DNA of 39,363 nucleotides from JBHENW01 sp046261875 (GTDB lineage: Bacteria > Acidobacteriota > Thermoanaerobaculia > UBA5066 > Gp7-AA6): positions 1-39,363 of the forward strand of contig JBHENW010000026.1 in assembly GCA_046261875.1 (NCBI GenBank). Direction: 5' to 3'. Shown one piece after another: positions 1 through 8,363 of the stretch (its first letter is position 1; each line of letters begins with the position of its first letter). The notes under the pieces were generated by a model that was not told the origin of the DNA, did not search any database, and saw nothing but the letters and a program-made list of their open reading frames with translations. The translations under genes and the position numbers were made by a program.

Positions 1-877
1 GACCCCGCCCTGCGTCCCGCGGATCGTCGCGTCCGGCGTGGCGCGGGTGATCGTGCTCTCGAGGGACCCGAATCCCACGGTCCACGGCCGGGGAATCGCC
101 GAGATCGAGCGCGCGGGAGTCCCGGTCGCCGGACCGGATGAGAAGCACCGCCTCCTCGCCGAGAGACAGAACGAGAAGTTCTCCGTCTGGATCCGCCGGA
201 AGAGGCCTTTCGTGCTGGTGAAGTGGGCCGCCACGCTCGACGGCAAGACGGCTTCGGCGACCGGGGAGAGCCGGTGGATCACCGGAGCGGCCAGCCGCCG
301 GCGAGCCATGGAGCTGCGCGAGGAGTACGACGGCGTCCTCGTGGGCGCGGCGACGGTGCTGGCGGACGACCCGCGCCTGACGCGCCGGCTCGGCTGGAAC
401 CGCGTGACGCTCCACCGTCGGATCGTCCTGGACGGACGCCTCAGGGCCCCCGTTACCGCGCGGGTGTTCCGGCCGGCGGAGGGAGCCTTGCTCGTCACGG
501 CCCTGCCGACCGGCCATCGCCGCGTCCGAGCCCACGAGCGGCGCGGCGTGGAGGTCTGGAGCCTCCCGGGACCGCGGCCGGGCCGTGTCTCTCTGAGACG
601 GCTTCTCGCCCGCCTGGCGAGGTCGGGCGTCGCGAGCCTCATGGTCGAAGGGGGAGCCGAGACCCTGGGCGAGTTCTTCCGCGCGGGCCTCGTGGACCGG
701 GTCGCGGTCTTCACGGCGCCGAAGATTTTGGGCGGCGGCGCGGCGCCGGGAGGCGTCGGCGGACCGGGTCTGGCGCTCTCGGGCGCCCGCCGCCTCGCCG
801 AGGTGCAGCACGAGGCTCTCGGCGAGGACTGGCTCGTCACGGGACGGGTGGCGCCGTCGCGCCGTTCGACTCACTAG
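1..877 (+). CDS. ribD: RibD, riboflavin biosynthesis deaminase/reductase (5' truncated by window edge)
   Basis: Bifunctional RibD carries out the deamination and reduction of the pyrimidine intermediate in riboflavin synthesis, in the cytosol. The reading frame is open from the first bases: they encode TPPC followed by a short helix and ARVIVLSRDPNP, which matches the end of the zinc-binding deaminase domain (the conserved GRTPPC segment). The gene therefore begins before the window, and the GTG at 38 is an internal codon. The C-terminal reductase domain follows, with the typical KWAATLDGKTA and ESRWITG motifs, a VLVGAATVLADDPRLT segment and the late MVEGGAETLGEF motif. It stops at TAG 875-877, 10 nt before ribE, consistent with a rib operon. 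No FMN riboswitch is visible; one could lie upstream outside the window. Confidence 0.93.
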   Translation, partial: TPPCVPRIVASGVARVIVLSRDPNPTVHGRGIAEIERAGVPVAGPDEKHRLLAERQNEKFSVWIRRKRPFVLVKWAATLDGKTASATGESRWITGAASRRRAMELREEYDGVLVGAATVLADDPRLTRRLGWNRVTLHRRIVLDGRLRAPVTARVFRPAEGALLVTALPTGHRRVRAHERRGVEVWSLPGPRPGRVSLRRLLARLARSGVASLMVEGGAETLGEFFRAGLVDRVAVFTAPKILGGGAAPGGVGGPGLALSGARRLAEVQHEALGEDWLVTGRVAPSRRSTH

Positions 878-880
878 ACT
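875..880 (+). promoter_or_regulatory. Possible -10 element just upstream of ribE (leaderless-type)
   Basis: TAGACT overlaps the ribD stop codon and lies 7 nt before the ribE GTG. No Shine-Dalgarno sequence precedes that start and no -35 box is seen at 16-18 nt. The arrangement recurs before several genes in this window. It could be coincidence, since ribE can also be read from the ribD transcript. Confidence 0.3.
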
Positions 881-887
881 GGCGCCG

Positions 888-1499
888 GTGTTTACGGGGA
901 TCGTGACCGGCCTGGGCGAGGTGGTCGACCTGGACCGCGGACGCGGCGGCGCGCGTATCCGCATCCGGCCGCCCGGCCGGGCGCGGAAATTCTCGCGCGG
1001 CGAGAGCGTCGCCGTTTCGGGCGTCTGCTTGACCGCGGTCGAGGCCGGCCGGGACCTCGTGGCGGACCTCTCGGAGGAGACCCTCTCGCGCTCCAACCTC
1101 GGCCGGGCGCGCCCCGGCTCCTCCGTCAACCTCGAGCGCAGCCTGCGCTGGGGGGATCCCCTCTCGGGGCATTTCGTGATGGGCCATGTGGACGGCCTTT
1201 CCCGCCTGCTCTCCGTCTCGAAAGCCGGCAACTGCTGGATGTACCGGTTCGCGATTCCTCGGGGGCTCGCTCCGCTCGTCGTCGAGAAAGGCTCGGTCGC
1301 TCTCGATGGAGTGAGCCTGACGGTGGCCCTGCGCGGACGAGGCGATTTTTCCGTCGCGGTCGTTCCCGAGACGCGGCGCCGCACGACCCTGGGGATCCGG
1401 AGACCGGGCGACGTCTTCAATTTCGAAGCCGACGTTTTCGCCCGCTATGGCCGTGCGGTCCTCCGCCGCGCGCGCCGCGATCTGGTTCGCCCGGGATGA
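888..1499 (+). CDS. ribE: Riboflavin synthase alpha chain
   Basis: Riboflavin synthase dismutates two 6,7-dimethyl-8-ribityllumazine molecules to riboflavin. The 203-residue product has the family's two tandem lumazine-binding barrels: the first opens with the diagnostic MFTGIVTGLGEV, with GVCLTAVEAG in the middle; the second starts near GHFVMGHVDG (about residue 98) and contains GVSLTVALRGRGDFSVAVVPETRRRTTL. Length is normal. The GTG at 888 is chosen because it gives the canonical N-terminus. The gene overlaps the next one by 4 nt (ATGA at 1496-1499), so translational coupling is likely. Confidence 0.95.
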   Translation: MFTGIVTGLGEVVDLDRGRGGARIRIRPPGRARKFSRGESVAVSGVCLTAVEAGRDLVADLSEETLSRSNLGRARPGSSVNLERSLRWGDPLSGHFVMGHVDGLSRLLSVSKAGNCWMYRFAIPRGLAPLVVEKGSVALDGVSLTVALRGRGDFSVAVVPETRRRTTLGIRRPGDVFNFEADVFARYGRAVLRRARRDLVRPG

Positions 1500-2464
1500 A
1501 GCTCTACGAGGAGTCGGCCCCGGCGATCCGGGTCGGAGAGCTCGACGTGGGCGGGCGCCGTGCCTCCGGCCGGCTCATGCCCTACGCCGGAGACCACGAC
1601 GGGCCGGCGATCCGTTTCGATCCCATCGATCGGTTCTTCTCTCCTCCCGCGAGAGATGCCCGCGTCGCCGTCGGGCCGCACGACCCCGCCCGCTGGCGTT
1701 CGCCGCTGGCGCGGATCCCTCCCGGTCCCGTCCTGATCGGGCCCGGTTCGCCCGCCGAAGAGATCCGGGGGACCTATCGCGCGGCCGCGGCGGCGGCCAA
1801 GGAGGCCGGCCGCGCCGCCTACCTGCTCGACCCCGGGCCCGCGGGCCTTCCGCCGGGCCGGGAGGGCGGGTTCGTCGTCGTGTGCGCCTGGAGCGGCTCG
1901 AGCCAGGCGCTGGACGACGTGGCGGCCGCGGCGCGCTCGGGGTTGCCGAGCGGGCTTCTGCTGCCGGCCATACCCGGCTGGACCGACGAGCCCGCTTTCC
2001 TCGAGGAGATCCTGTCGGAGGCGGCGGAGGCGGGGGCGCGGTTCGTCGCCGCGGTCGCGCCGAGGTGCGACGGCGATGCGCGCCGCAGAATCGTCGAGGC
2101 CCGGGGGGACGTGAGCGGGTTCTTCGAGCGGATCCATCATCTCGACTGGGAGCGCGCAATGCCCGCGACCCTCGCGGCGGTCCGCGCCGCCGTCCGCGAC
2201 CGGGGTCTCGCCGAACTTCCGAGCCGGCCCTGGGGCGCCGCCGAGCCGGCGGGCAACGCGCTCGCTGCGGCGAGGCTCGAGGAGCGCGCCGCCGCGGTTT
2301 CCGACGACCACCGGCTGGCCCTGCTCCACGCTGCCGCGCGGTGGATCGACGAATCGGGCCGGGATCTTCGGGCCGTCCTGGCCGAAGGCAACTTCCGGAA
2401 AGTGTTTCCCTTCGCGCCCGAGATCGCCACCGAAGCGGAGAAAGCGCTGGCGGAGGCCCCGTGA
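1496..2464 (+). CDS. Unknown protein coupled to ribE and hemW
   Basis: I do not recognise this 322-residue protein. It starts at an ATG overlapping the ribE stop (ATGA) and ends overlapping the hemW start (GTGA), so it is almost certainly translated as part of a ribD-ribE-x-hemW operon. It is Ala/Arg-rich, without signal peptide or membrane segment, so probably cytosolic. The stretch LLLPAIPGWTDEPAFLEEIL (about residues 158-177) followed by a helix ending AEAGARFV loosely resembles the late half of SplB-type radical SAM barrels, but there is no CxxxCxxC cluster and only two cysteines in the protein. A Cys-free relative of such a barrel is a weak hypothesis only. Its position suggests a role near flavin or heme metabolism, which is inference. 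Confidence 0.8.
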   Translation: MKLYEESAPAIRVGELDVGGRRASGRLMPYAGDHDGPAIRFDPIDRFFSPPARDARVAVGPHDPARWRSPLARIPPGPVLIGPGSPAEEIRGTYRAAAAAAKEAGRAAYLLDPGPAGLPPGREGGFVVVCAWSGSSQALDDVAAAARSGLPSGLLLPAIPGWTDEPAFLEEILSEAAEAGARFVAAVAPRCDGDARRRIVEARGDVSGFFERIHHLDWERAMPATLAAVRAAVRDRGLAELPSRPWGAAEPAGNALAAARLEERAAAVSDDHRLALLHAAARWIDESGRDLRAVLAEGNFRKVFPFAPEIATEAEKALAEAP

Positions 2465-3591
2465 GCTTTCCGGCGGGACTCTACGTCCACCTGCCGTACT
2501 GCGCGGTCCGGTGCTCCTACTGCACCTTCTTCGTATCGACCGACGAGTCCTCGCGCGCGAGCTACTTGCGGGCTCTCGCATCCGAAGCGGCGATGCTCTC
2601 CCCGTCGGCGGCCGGGAGCTCCTTCGACTCGATCTACCTCGGCGGCGGGACTCCTTCGCGGATCCCTCCGGCCGATCTGGCCCGGCTCCTCGATGGGATT
2701 CGGGAGTGTTTTTCCGTCGCGGGGGATGCCGAGGTGACGCTGGAAGCGAACCCGGAGGATGTCACGCCGGCGGCTTTGTCCGCATGGAGACAAGCGGGCG
2801 TCAATCGGTTCTCCCTGGGGGTTCAATCCCTCTCCGACGCGGAGCTGGCCGCCTCGGGCCGCGTCCACGACGCCGCCTCGGCGCGCCGCGCGCTCGCGCT
2901 GCTGGCGCGCCACACCGACGCCGTGGCGGTCTCGGCAGATCTGATCCTCGGCCTTCCCGAACAGACCCCGGAGTCCTTTCGGGTCACTTTGCAGCAGCTT
3001 CTCGAGTTCCCGCTCGACCACGTCTCGATCTATCTGCTCGAAGACAGCCGTGAGACGGCGGAAGACCGCCGCGAACGGCCGGGGCGTTACGTGTCCGACC
3101 GCGTGCAGGCCGACCTCTGGCTGGAAACGGGGGAGCGGCTCGAGGCACGCGGGCTCGGCCATTACGAGGTCTCGAGCTGGGCCCGGCGGGGCCGGAGGGC
3201 CCGCCACAACCTGAAGTACTGGGAGCGGACGCCGACTCTCGGGCTGGGGGCCTCCGCGCACGAGTTCTGGGAGGGAAGCCGTCGCGCCAACGTCACCTCG
3301 ATCTCCCGTTACGTGGCCGAAGTCGAGAGCGGCCGCCGGCCCACGATCGTGGATCGTCCGATAGACGCCGAAGAGTCGGAGCGCGAGGCGATCATCCTCG
3401 GCCTGCGGAAGGCCGAAGGGGTGCCGGCGCGCGCCGTGGAAGCGTTCGTCGCCGCCCGCGGAGACGACCGGCTCGCGCGAGACTGGAGGGACTGGCGCGA
3501 CGCCGGTCTCCTGCGGGAGCGCGACGGCCGCGCCGCTTTCACCGAACGCGGATTCCTGCTCTCCAACGAGATCCTCTGCCGGTTCGTCTAG
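2461..3591 (+). CDS. hemW: HemW-type radical SAM protein (heme chaperone / CPO-like)
   Basis: HemW proteins are radical SAM family members that bind heme and help insert it into targets; they were formerly misannotated as oxygen-independent coproporphyrinogen III oxidase. The 376-residue product begins at GTG 2461, overlapping the upstream stop, which gives the canonical start YVHLPYC. The [4Fe-4S] motif is C14-x3-C18-x2-C21. Also visible are GGGTPS (61-66, SAM binding), NRFSLGVQSL (115-124), DLILGLPEQT (160-169) and the HemW hallmark HNLKYW (249-254), followed by LGLGASAHEF. A winged-helix-like C-terminal domain follows. The frame is open further upstream to 1447, but that part is a shadow of ribE and the unknown gene. 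Confidence 0.93.
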   Translation: MSFPAGLYVHLPYCAVRCSYCTFFVSTDESSRASYLRALASEAAMLSPSAAGSSFDSIYLGGGTPSRIPPADLARLLDGIRECFSVAGDAEVTLEANPEDVTPAALSAWRQAGVNRFSLGVQSLSDAELAASGRVHDAASARRALALLARHTDAVAVSADLILGLPEQTPESFRVTLQQLLEFPLDHVSIYLLEDSRETAEDRRERPGRYVSDRVQADLWLETGERLEARGLGHYEVSSWARRGRRARHNLKYWERTPTLGLGASAHEFWEGSRRANVTSISRYVAEVESGRRPTIVDRPIDAEESEREAIILGLRKAEGVPARAVEAFVAARGDDRLARDWRDWRDAGLLRERDGRAAFTERGFLLSNEILCRFV

Positions 3592-3610
3592 CGCAACGAA
3601 GCGCTAGAAT
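3583..3610 (+). promoter_or_regulatory. Putative promoter of the DUF4412-like gene
   Basis: TAGAAT (3605-3610) forms a good -10 box, preceded after 16 nt by a poor -35 (TTCGTC, 3583-3588) that lies over the end of hemW. Transcription would start around 3617, giving a leader of about 30 nt that includes the strong AGGAAAGGAG Shine-Dalgarno sequence before the ATG at 3648. Confidence 0.45.
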
Positions 3611-3647
3611 CGCCGCTCGAATTCACTCACACAGGAAAGGAGCCCGG

Positions 3648-4268
3648 ATGAAACCCAGTCTTATGAGTCGCGCTCTGCTCGCGGTCCTCCTTTCTGGCGG
3701 CATCGCGTCGAGCGCGGAGGCCCAGAAGTTCTCGAGCGGTCACTGGAAGTCCAGGACGGTCATGGACGGCGGCCCCCAGGGTCAGGCGACGGCCGAGGGC
3801 GAGGTCTGGCTGAAGAACGAGAAGATGCGGATGAAGGCGAAGATGAGCGGCATGGACTCGAACATGATCATCGCTGAAGATGTCGTCTACCAGTGGATGG
3901 AAGGGCAGCCCACGGGGATGAAGATGCCCAAGACCGCCGAGTCCAAGGCGTCCGCGGACTACGTGAACCTGGACCTCAGGACGAAAGGCAAGAAGATCGG
4001 AACCGAGACCGTGGACGGGCTCGTCTGCGACATCTACGTTCTCGAGACGAACGAGGCCGGGCAGAAGGCGAAACAGACCGGCTGGCTCGCCCGGGCGAAG
4101 TCCGGGTTTCCCGTCAAGTGGGTCATGGAGTCGGGGAAGACGAAGACCACGACGACCAACCGGGACATCGAGATACCGGCCAACGTCCCCGACTCGATGA
4201 TGACGCCTCCCGCGAGCGTCCGCTTCCAGGACATGACGGAGCTGATGAAGAGCATGCCGAGGCAGTAA
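3648..4268 (+). CDS. Secreted DUF4412-like protein
   Basis: The 206-residue product has a clear Sec signal peptide (residues 1-25, cleavage after AEA), so it is periplasmic or exported. The mature part is rich in Lys, Met and Thr and alternates short beta segments (GEVWLKNEKMRMKAKM, IIAEDVVYQWMEG, GLVCDIYVLET, GFPVKWVMESG), a layout like the DUF4412/LolA-like beta-sheet proteins that may bind lipid or lipoprotein; the family call is by resemblance only. A strong Shine-Dalgarno (AGGAAAGGAG) lies upstream. It is transcribed on its own after hemW and converges with hppA. Substrate and role are unknown. Confidence 0.8.
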   Translation: MKPSLMSRALLAVLLSGGIASSAEAQKFSSGHWKSRTVMDGGPQGQATAEGEVWLKNEKMRMKAKMSGMDSNMIIAEDVVYQWMEGQPTGMKMPKTAESKASADYVNLDLRTKGKKIGTETVDGLVCDIYVLETNEAGQKAKQTGWLARAKSGFPVKWVMESGKTKTTTTNRDIEIPANVPDSMMTPPASVRFQDMTELMKSMPRQ

Positions 4269-4286
4269 GCGCCGCGGCTTGGCGTC

Positions 4287-4313
4287 GGGGCGGGACGGGC
4301 CCCCCCTTCGTTC
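4287..4313 (+). terminator. Weak hairpin between converging genes
   Basis: GGGGC (4287-4291) pairs with GCCCC (4299-4303) around a 7-nt loop and is followed by a T-rich but interrupted tail. It sits between the converging 3' ends of the DUF4412-like gene and hppA and could be a weak terminator for the plus strand. Confidence 0.25.
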
Positions 4314-4315
4314 TT

Positions 4316-6472
4316 CTAGATGAACAGCGGCGCCAGGACGAGCGTGATCGTGGCGAGCAGCTTCACCAGGACGTGGAGCGACGGGCCGGCCGTGTCCTTG
4401 AAGGGATCGCCGATCGTGTCGCCCACGACCGCCGCCTTGTGCGCGGGGGAACCCTTTCCGCCGTAGGCCCCGGTCTCGATGTATTTCTTGGCGTTGTCCC
4501 ACGCGCCCCCCGAGTTGTTGAGGAAGGTCGCCACGACGATGCCGGCGATGGTGCCGACCATGAGAAGCGCCGCGACCGCCTCGGCGCCGACGCCGAACTG
4601 CTTGAAGACGAGCCCGACGACGACCGGCGTGGCGACGGCCACGATGCCGGGGAGGATCATCTGGCGCAGGGCGCCGCGGGTCACGATGTCCACCGTCCGC
4701 CCGTAATCCGGCCGCTCCGTCCCCTGCATGATCCCCGGCCGCTCCTTGAACTGCGCCCGCACGTCCTGGATGACGACCTGCGCCGCGCGGCCGACGGCGC
4801 GGATCGCCAGGCCCGAGAAGAAGAAGACGAGCATCGCTCCGATGAGGCCGCCCACGAAGACCTCGGGCTTGGCGATGTTCACCGATTCCAGCGGCGCGCC
4901 GTAGTTCCTCAGCTCGTCGAGGTAGGCGGAGAACAGAAGGAACGCGGCCAGGGCCGCCGACCCGATCGCGTACCCCTTGGTCAGCGCCTTGGTCGTGTTC
5001 CCGACCGCGTCGAGGCGATCCGTCTTGCGCCGGATCTCATCGGGCTGCTGCGACATCTCCACGATGCCTCCGGCGTTGTCGGTGATCGGGCCGAAGGTGT
5101 CCATGGCGAGGATGTAGGCGGCCGTTCCGAGCATGCCCATCGTCGCGACGGCCGTGCCGAAGAGGCCCCCGCCCGGCAGGGCCCACGCCCCGATCTTGAA
5201 CGAGGCGAGGATGGCCGCGGAGATCGCGATGACGGGCATCAGGGTGCATTCGAATCCGATCGCGATGCCCGCGATGGCGTTGGTCGCCGGACCCGTCTGC
5301 GATGCCGCCGCGATCTCCTTGACCGGGCGGTAACGGTACTCCGTGTAGTACTGCGTGATGTAGACGAACGCGATCGACGTGAGCACTCCGATCAGGCCGC
5401 AAAGAAAGAACTTCCACCAGGCATCCGGCGCCTGCGGGTTGGCGAGCAGCCACCGCGTCGCCACGAAGAAGCCGGCGATGGCCAGCGCGGCGGCGACGTA
5501 GTACCCGCGGTTCAACGCCTGCATCGGGTCGCGATCCTCGCGCGTGCGCACGAGGAGGATGCCGACGATCGAAGCGAGCAGGCCGAAGGCGCGCGCAACC
5601 AGCGGAAAGAGCATGACGCCGACGATGCCCGCCGAGAACCCCATGCCCGCCTGTTCGGAGGCCGCGGCCAGAGTGGCTCCGAGGATCATCGCTCCGATGT
5701 TCTCGGCCGCCGTCGACTCGAAAAGGTCCGCGCCGCGGCCCGCGCAGTCGCCCACGTTGTCGCCGACGAGGTCCGCGATGACGGCGGGGTTGCGCGGGTC
5801 GTCTTCGGGGATGCCCGCCTCGACCTTTCCGACGAGGTCCGCCCCCACGTCGGCCGCCTTCGTGTAGATGCCGCCTCCGAGCTGCGCGAAGAGCGCGACG
5901 AAGGAGGCGCCGAAGCCGTAGCCGACGATGAGCAGCGGGATCTGGGCCTCCGGCACCTCGGTGAAACGCGACACGAGCCAGTAGAGGCCGCCGACGCCGA
6001 AGAGAGACATGGCGACCACGAAGAGTCCGGAGACGGCGCCGCCGCGCAGCGCGATCCGCAGGGCATCGTTGAGGGACGTCCTCGCGGCGGATGCCGTCCG
6101 GATGTTGGCGCGGATCGAGACCCACATGCCCACGTACCCTGCGATGACCGAGCACGCCGCGCCGAGGACGAAGGAAAGCGTCGTCCAGAACGCCAGCAGG
6201 AGCGCCGTGGGGACGGGGTCGAACTCGTGGTGGGAGCGAACGTAGGCGTACAGGACGAAGATCACGACGGCCAGGAGGACGGCCAGGAGGCCGATCGTGA
6301 GGTTTTGCCGGCGCAGGAAGGCCTCGGCCCCTTCCTTGATGGCGTTGGAGATCGCCTGCATCGCCGGCGTGCCGGTGTCGCGCCGCATGACCCAACGGAT
6401 CAGGTATCCGGCGACGAAGAGCGAACCGACCGAGAACACCAGGACCAGGGGCAGGGCAAGCTCATGAGACAT
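4316..6472 (-). CDS. hppA: Membrane-bound pyrophosphatase, probably K+-independent H+-pumping
   Basis: This 718-residue integral membrane enzyme couples pyrophosphate hydrolysis to ion pumping across the inner membrane. About 16 hydrophobic segments are visible. The pyrophosphate site motif DVGADLVGKVEAG lies at 208-220, followed by the Asp-rich DLVGDNVGDCAGRGADLFES (234-253); GDTIGDPFKDTAGPSLH near the C-terminus is the second half of the site. The K+-dependence signature reads GNTTKALTKG (491-500): Lys495 and Thr498 occupy the positions that are Ala and Gly/Ala in K+-dependent enzymes, so the K+-independent, H+-pumping class is predicted. The ATG is preceded by AGGAG with 7-nt spacing. It lies at the downstream end of the tonB/exb cluster on the same strand, after a 133-nt gap, so it may have its own promoter. 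Confidence 0.95.
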   Translation of the reverse strand: MSHELALPLVLVFSVGSLFVAGYLIRWVMRRDTGTPAMQAISNAIKEGAEAFLRRQNLTIGLLAVLLAVVIFVLYAYVRSHHEFDPVPTALLLAFWTTLSFVLGAACSVIAGYVGMWVSIRANIRTASAARTSLNDALRIALRGGAVSGLFVVAMSLFGVGGLYWLVSRFTEVPEAQIPLLIVGYGFGASFVALFAQLGGGIYTKAADVGADLVGKVEAGIPEDDPRNPAVIADLVGDNVGDCAGRGADLFESTAAENIGAMILGATLAAASEQAGMGFSAGIVGVMLFPLVARAFGLLASIVGILLVRTREDRDPMQALNRGYYVAAALAIAGFFVATRWLLANPQAPDAWWKFFLCGLIGVLTSIAFVYITQYYTEYRYRPVKEIAAASQTGPATNAIAGIAIGFECTLMPVIAISAAILASFKIGAWALPGGGLFGTAVATMGMLGTAAYILAMDTFGPITDNAGGIVEMSQQPDEIRRKTDRLDAVGNTTKALTKGYAIGSAALAAFLLFSAYLDELRNYGAPLESVNIAKPEVFVGGLIGAMLVFFFSGLAIRAVGRAAQVVIQDVRAQFKERPGIMQGTERPDYGRTVDIVTRGALRQMILPGIVAVATPVVVGLVFKQFGVGAEAVAALLMVGTIAGIVVATFLNNSGGAWDNAKKYIETGAYGGKGSPAHKAAVVGDTIGDPFKDTAGPSLHVLVKLLATITLVLAPLFI

Positions 6473-6605
6473 TCATCCACTCCTGTTCGCGGGTTTGGCC
6501 CCGCAATCGCCGGCTTCCCGGCCAGACCGTATGACCGCAGGGCCGGCGGAGAATATCAGAGGGGCAGCCTGCGAGAGGCGGCCCGGTCGCCGTGGGGGGC
6601 GGTGT

Positions 6606-7073
6606 TTACTGCGTCGGCGGGGCGGCCGGCGCGGGGGCCGCCTCGAGAGGCGCCTGCGCGCCGACGGGCACGGTCTCCAGCACGATGCCCAGGTTCCGGG
6701 CGCCGGCGTTGCGAACCATGTCCATGACCTCGATCACGCGCCCGTAGTTGGTCCCGTCGTCGGCGGAAAAGAAAACCGTCTTGTCCCGCCGGTTCTTGAG
6801 GATCTCGGCCAGCCGTGACGCGAGGGCCTGTGCCGTGAGCTGTTCCTTGTTGAGGAAGAGCTTGTTATCGGGGGTGACCGACACGATCAACTGGTCCATG
6901 AGCGTCGGAGCCTGCTCGACGGTCGCCTTCGGCGGCACCTTGACGTCGTAGCCCATCTGCAGCAGCGGAACGGCGACCATGAAGATGATGAGCAACACGA
7001 GCACCACGTCCACGAGCGGCGTGATGTTGATCTCGCTCTTGGGGTCGGTCCCGATCGAGGGGGCCATCGCCAT
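6606..7073 (-). CDS. exbD: ExbD/TolR-family protein (second copy)
   Basis: ExbD/TolR proteins form the proton-conducting stator with ExbB/TolQ and energise TonB or TolA. The 155-residue product has the family architecture: a short cytosolic N-terminus, one membrane helix (INITPLVDVVLVLLIIFMVA, about 15-34) with the essential Asp (D22), then a periplasmic domain (KLFLNKEQLTAQALASRLAE onward) ending in a Pro/Ala-rich tail of about 25 residues. A GGAG Shine-Dalgarno lies about 10 nt before the ATG. It is the last gene of the tonB-exbB-exbD-exbD run, 48 nt after the first exbD. The two copies share the helix but diverge in the periplasmic domain, so they may form mixed dimers or serve different partners. 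Confidence 0.92.
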   Translation of the reverse strand: MAMAPSIGTDPKSEINITPLVDVVLVLLIIFMVAVPLLQMGYDVKVPPKATVEQAPTLMDQLIVSVTPDNKLFLNKEQLTAQALASRLAEILKNRRDKTVFFSADDGTNYGRVIEVMDMVRNAGARNLGIVLETVPVGAQAPLEAAPAPAAPPTQ

Positions 7074-7121
7074 GGGCCGTTATCTCCTTTTTGCGCTACG
7101 CCGTCGTCGCCAGGCCGCGGT

Positions 7122-7553
7122 CTAGGCGCCCGGCTTCTCTTTTTTCTCGGCGATCAGGCCGACGTCCTGAAAGCCCGCCTCTTTCGTCATCCGCATGACC
7201 TTCTTGACTTCGCCGTACTTCAGCCGCTTGTCGGCCTTGATGACGAGCTCCGTCTGGGGGGAGCGCTGGTACAGCTCGTCGAGGTTCTGCTGAAAGTCCG
7301 CGGGCGGTAGCCACTTCGTGTCGATAGCGAGGCGCGGTGGCTCCTCATAGTTGATGGAGATCAGCTTCTGATTGGCCCCCTCCGGCTTCTTGTCCGGGTT
7401 ATTGGTCTCCGGCAACTGGACGCTGATGCCCTTCTGGAGCATCGGAGTGACCACCATGAAGATGATCAGGAGCACGAGGCAGACGTCCACCAGGGGTGTG
7501 ACGTTGATGTCGCTCTGAAGTTTTCCGCGGCCGCCGCTGCCTGCCATTGCCAT
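7122..7553 (-). CDS. exbD: ExbD/TolR-family protein (first copy)
   Basis: A 143-residue ExbD/TolR family member. The N-terminus (MAMAGSGGRG) is followed by one membrane helix, INVTPLVDVCLVLLIIFMVV (about 16-35), with the conserved proton-carrying Asp (D23), and a periplasmic domain containing DELYQRSPQTELVIKADKRL and the closing VMRMTKEAGFQDVGLIAEKK that is typical of the family. It lies 32 nt downstream of exbB. A Cys inside the membrane helix (VDVCLV) distinguishes it from the second copy. The tight order exbB-exbD-exbD supports a shared complex in the inner membrane. Confidence 0.93.
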   Translation of the reverse strand: MAMAGSGGRGKLQSDINVTPLVDVCLVLLIIFMVVTPMLQKGISVQLPETNNPDKKPEGANQKLISINYEEPPRLAIDTKWLPPADFQQNLDELYQRSPQTELVIKADKRLKYGEVKKVMRMTKEAGFQDVGLIAEKKEKPGA

Positions 7554-7585
7554 GGGTCAGTCTCCTCGAGTATCCACCAGGGGTT

Positions 7586-8290
7586 CTAGGACGCACGGAC
7601 GCCGAGCTGGACGCCCGCGCCGCGGCGCTTGATGAAGTAGTCGATGAGCTCCGAGGCGGAGTTGGACATCTCGACCTGGAAGCGTTCCACCTTGTTGAGG
7701 AAGAAGTTGAACATGAAGACGGCCGGAATCGCCACGCCAAGCCCCAGCGCGGTCGCGACGAGCGCCTCCGCGATACCGGCGGAAACCGCGCCGATCCCGC
7801 CCGACCCGGTCAGGGCCATGCCGCGGAACGCGTTGATGATGCCGATGACCGTTCCGAAGAGGCCGATGAACGGCGCCGTCGTTCCGATCGTCGCGAGGCC
7901 CGAAAGCCCCTTCTTCATGTCCGCCGTCGTCATGAGGGCTTCGCGCTCGATCGCGCGCTCGGCCGCCTCGATCATGTCGTGTCCCGCCACGTTCCCGCCT
8001 CCGGTCGCCACGTCGTGCTGGAACTCGTAGAGCCCGGCGGAGACGACGCGGGCGAGGTGACTGTGCTTGAACTTCTTGGCCGACTCGATCGCATCGGAGA
8101 GCTTGTCCTGCTTCAGGTACTGCGTGACGAGGCGTGCGAACTGAAGCGACTGCTTGCGGGCCTTGCTGAAGAAGATGAGGCGTTCCAGGAAGACCGTCAT
8201 CGAGTAGATCGACATGATCACGAGAATGATGATGACCCCCTTGTTGAGGATGGTCATCTGTTCCCACAGGTGGCCGACATCGAAGGTCAT
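7586..8290 (-). CDS. exbB: ExbB/TolQ/MotA-family proton channel subunit
   Basis: The 234-residue product matches the MotA/TolQ/ExbB channel family. One hydrophobic segment lies near residues 17-38 (GVIIILVIMSIYSMTVFLER), then a cytosolic stretch, then two membrane helices: the hallmark GLATIGTTAPFIGLFGTVIG and, further on, ALVATALGLGVAIPAVFMFN. Together with ExbD it forms the pentamer/dimer motor that uses the proton gradient to drive TonB. AAGGAG lies 8 nt before the ATG. The gene follows tonB after a 112-nt gap that holds a pair of direct repeats. Confidence 0.95.
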   Translation of the reverse strand: MTFDVGHLWEQMTILNKGVIIILVIMSIYSMTVFLERLIFFSKARKQSLQFARLVTQYLKQDKLSDAIESAKKFKHSHLARVVSAGLYEFQHDVATGGGNVAGHDMIEAAERAIEREALMTTADMKKGLSGLATIGTTAPFIGLFGTVIGIINAFRGMALTGSGGIGAVSAGIAEALVATALGLGVAIPAVFMFNFFLNKVERFQVEMSNSASELIDYFIKRRGAGVQLGVRAS

Positions 8291-8363
8291 GCGAGACTCC
8301 TTCTCAAATTAATCCGCCCGCCCTCCGGCGCTAACCTCTCCCGCCCGCGAGCGCCCATGCTAG

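Noticed and set aside
1..900. FMN riboswitch before the rib genes
   Set aside because: The start of the rib operon lies outside the window. The short gap between ribD and ribE is far too small for one.
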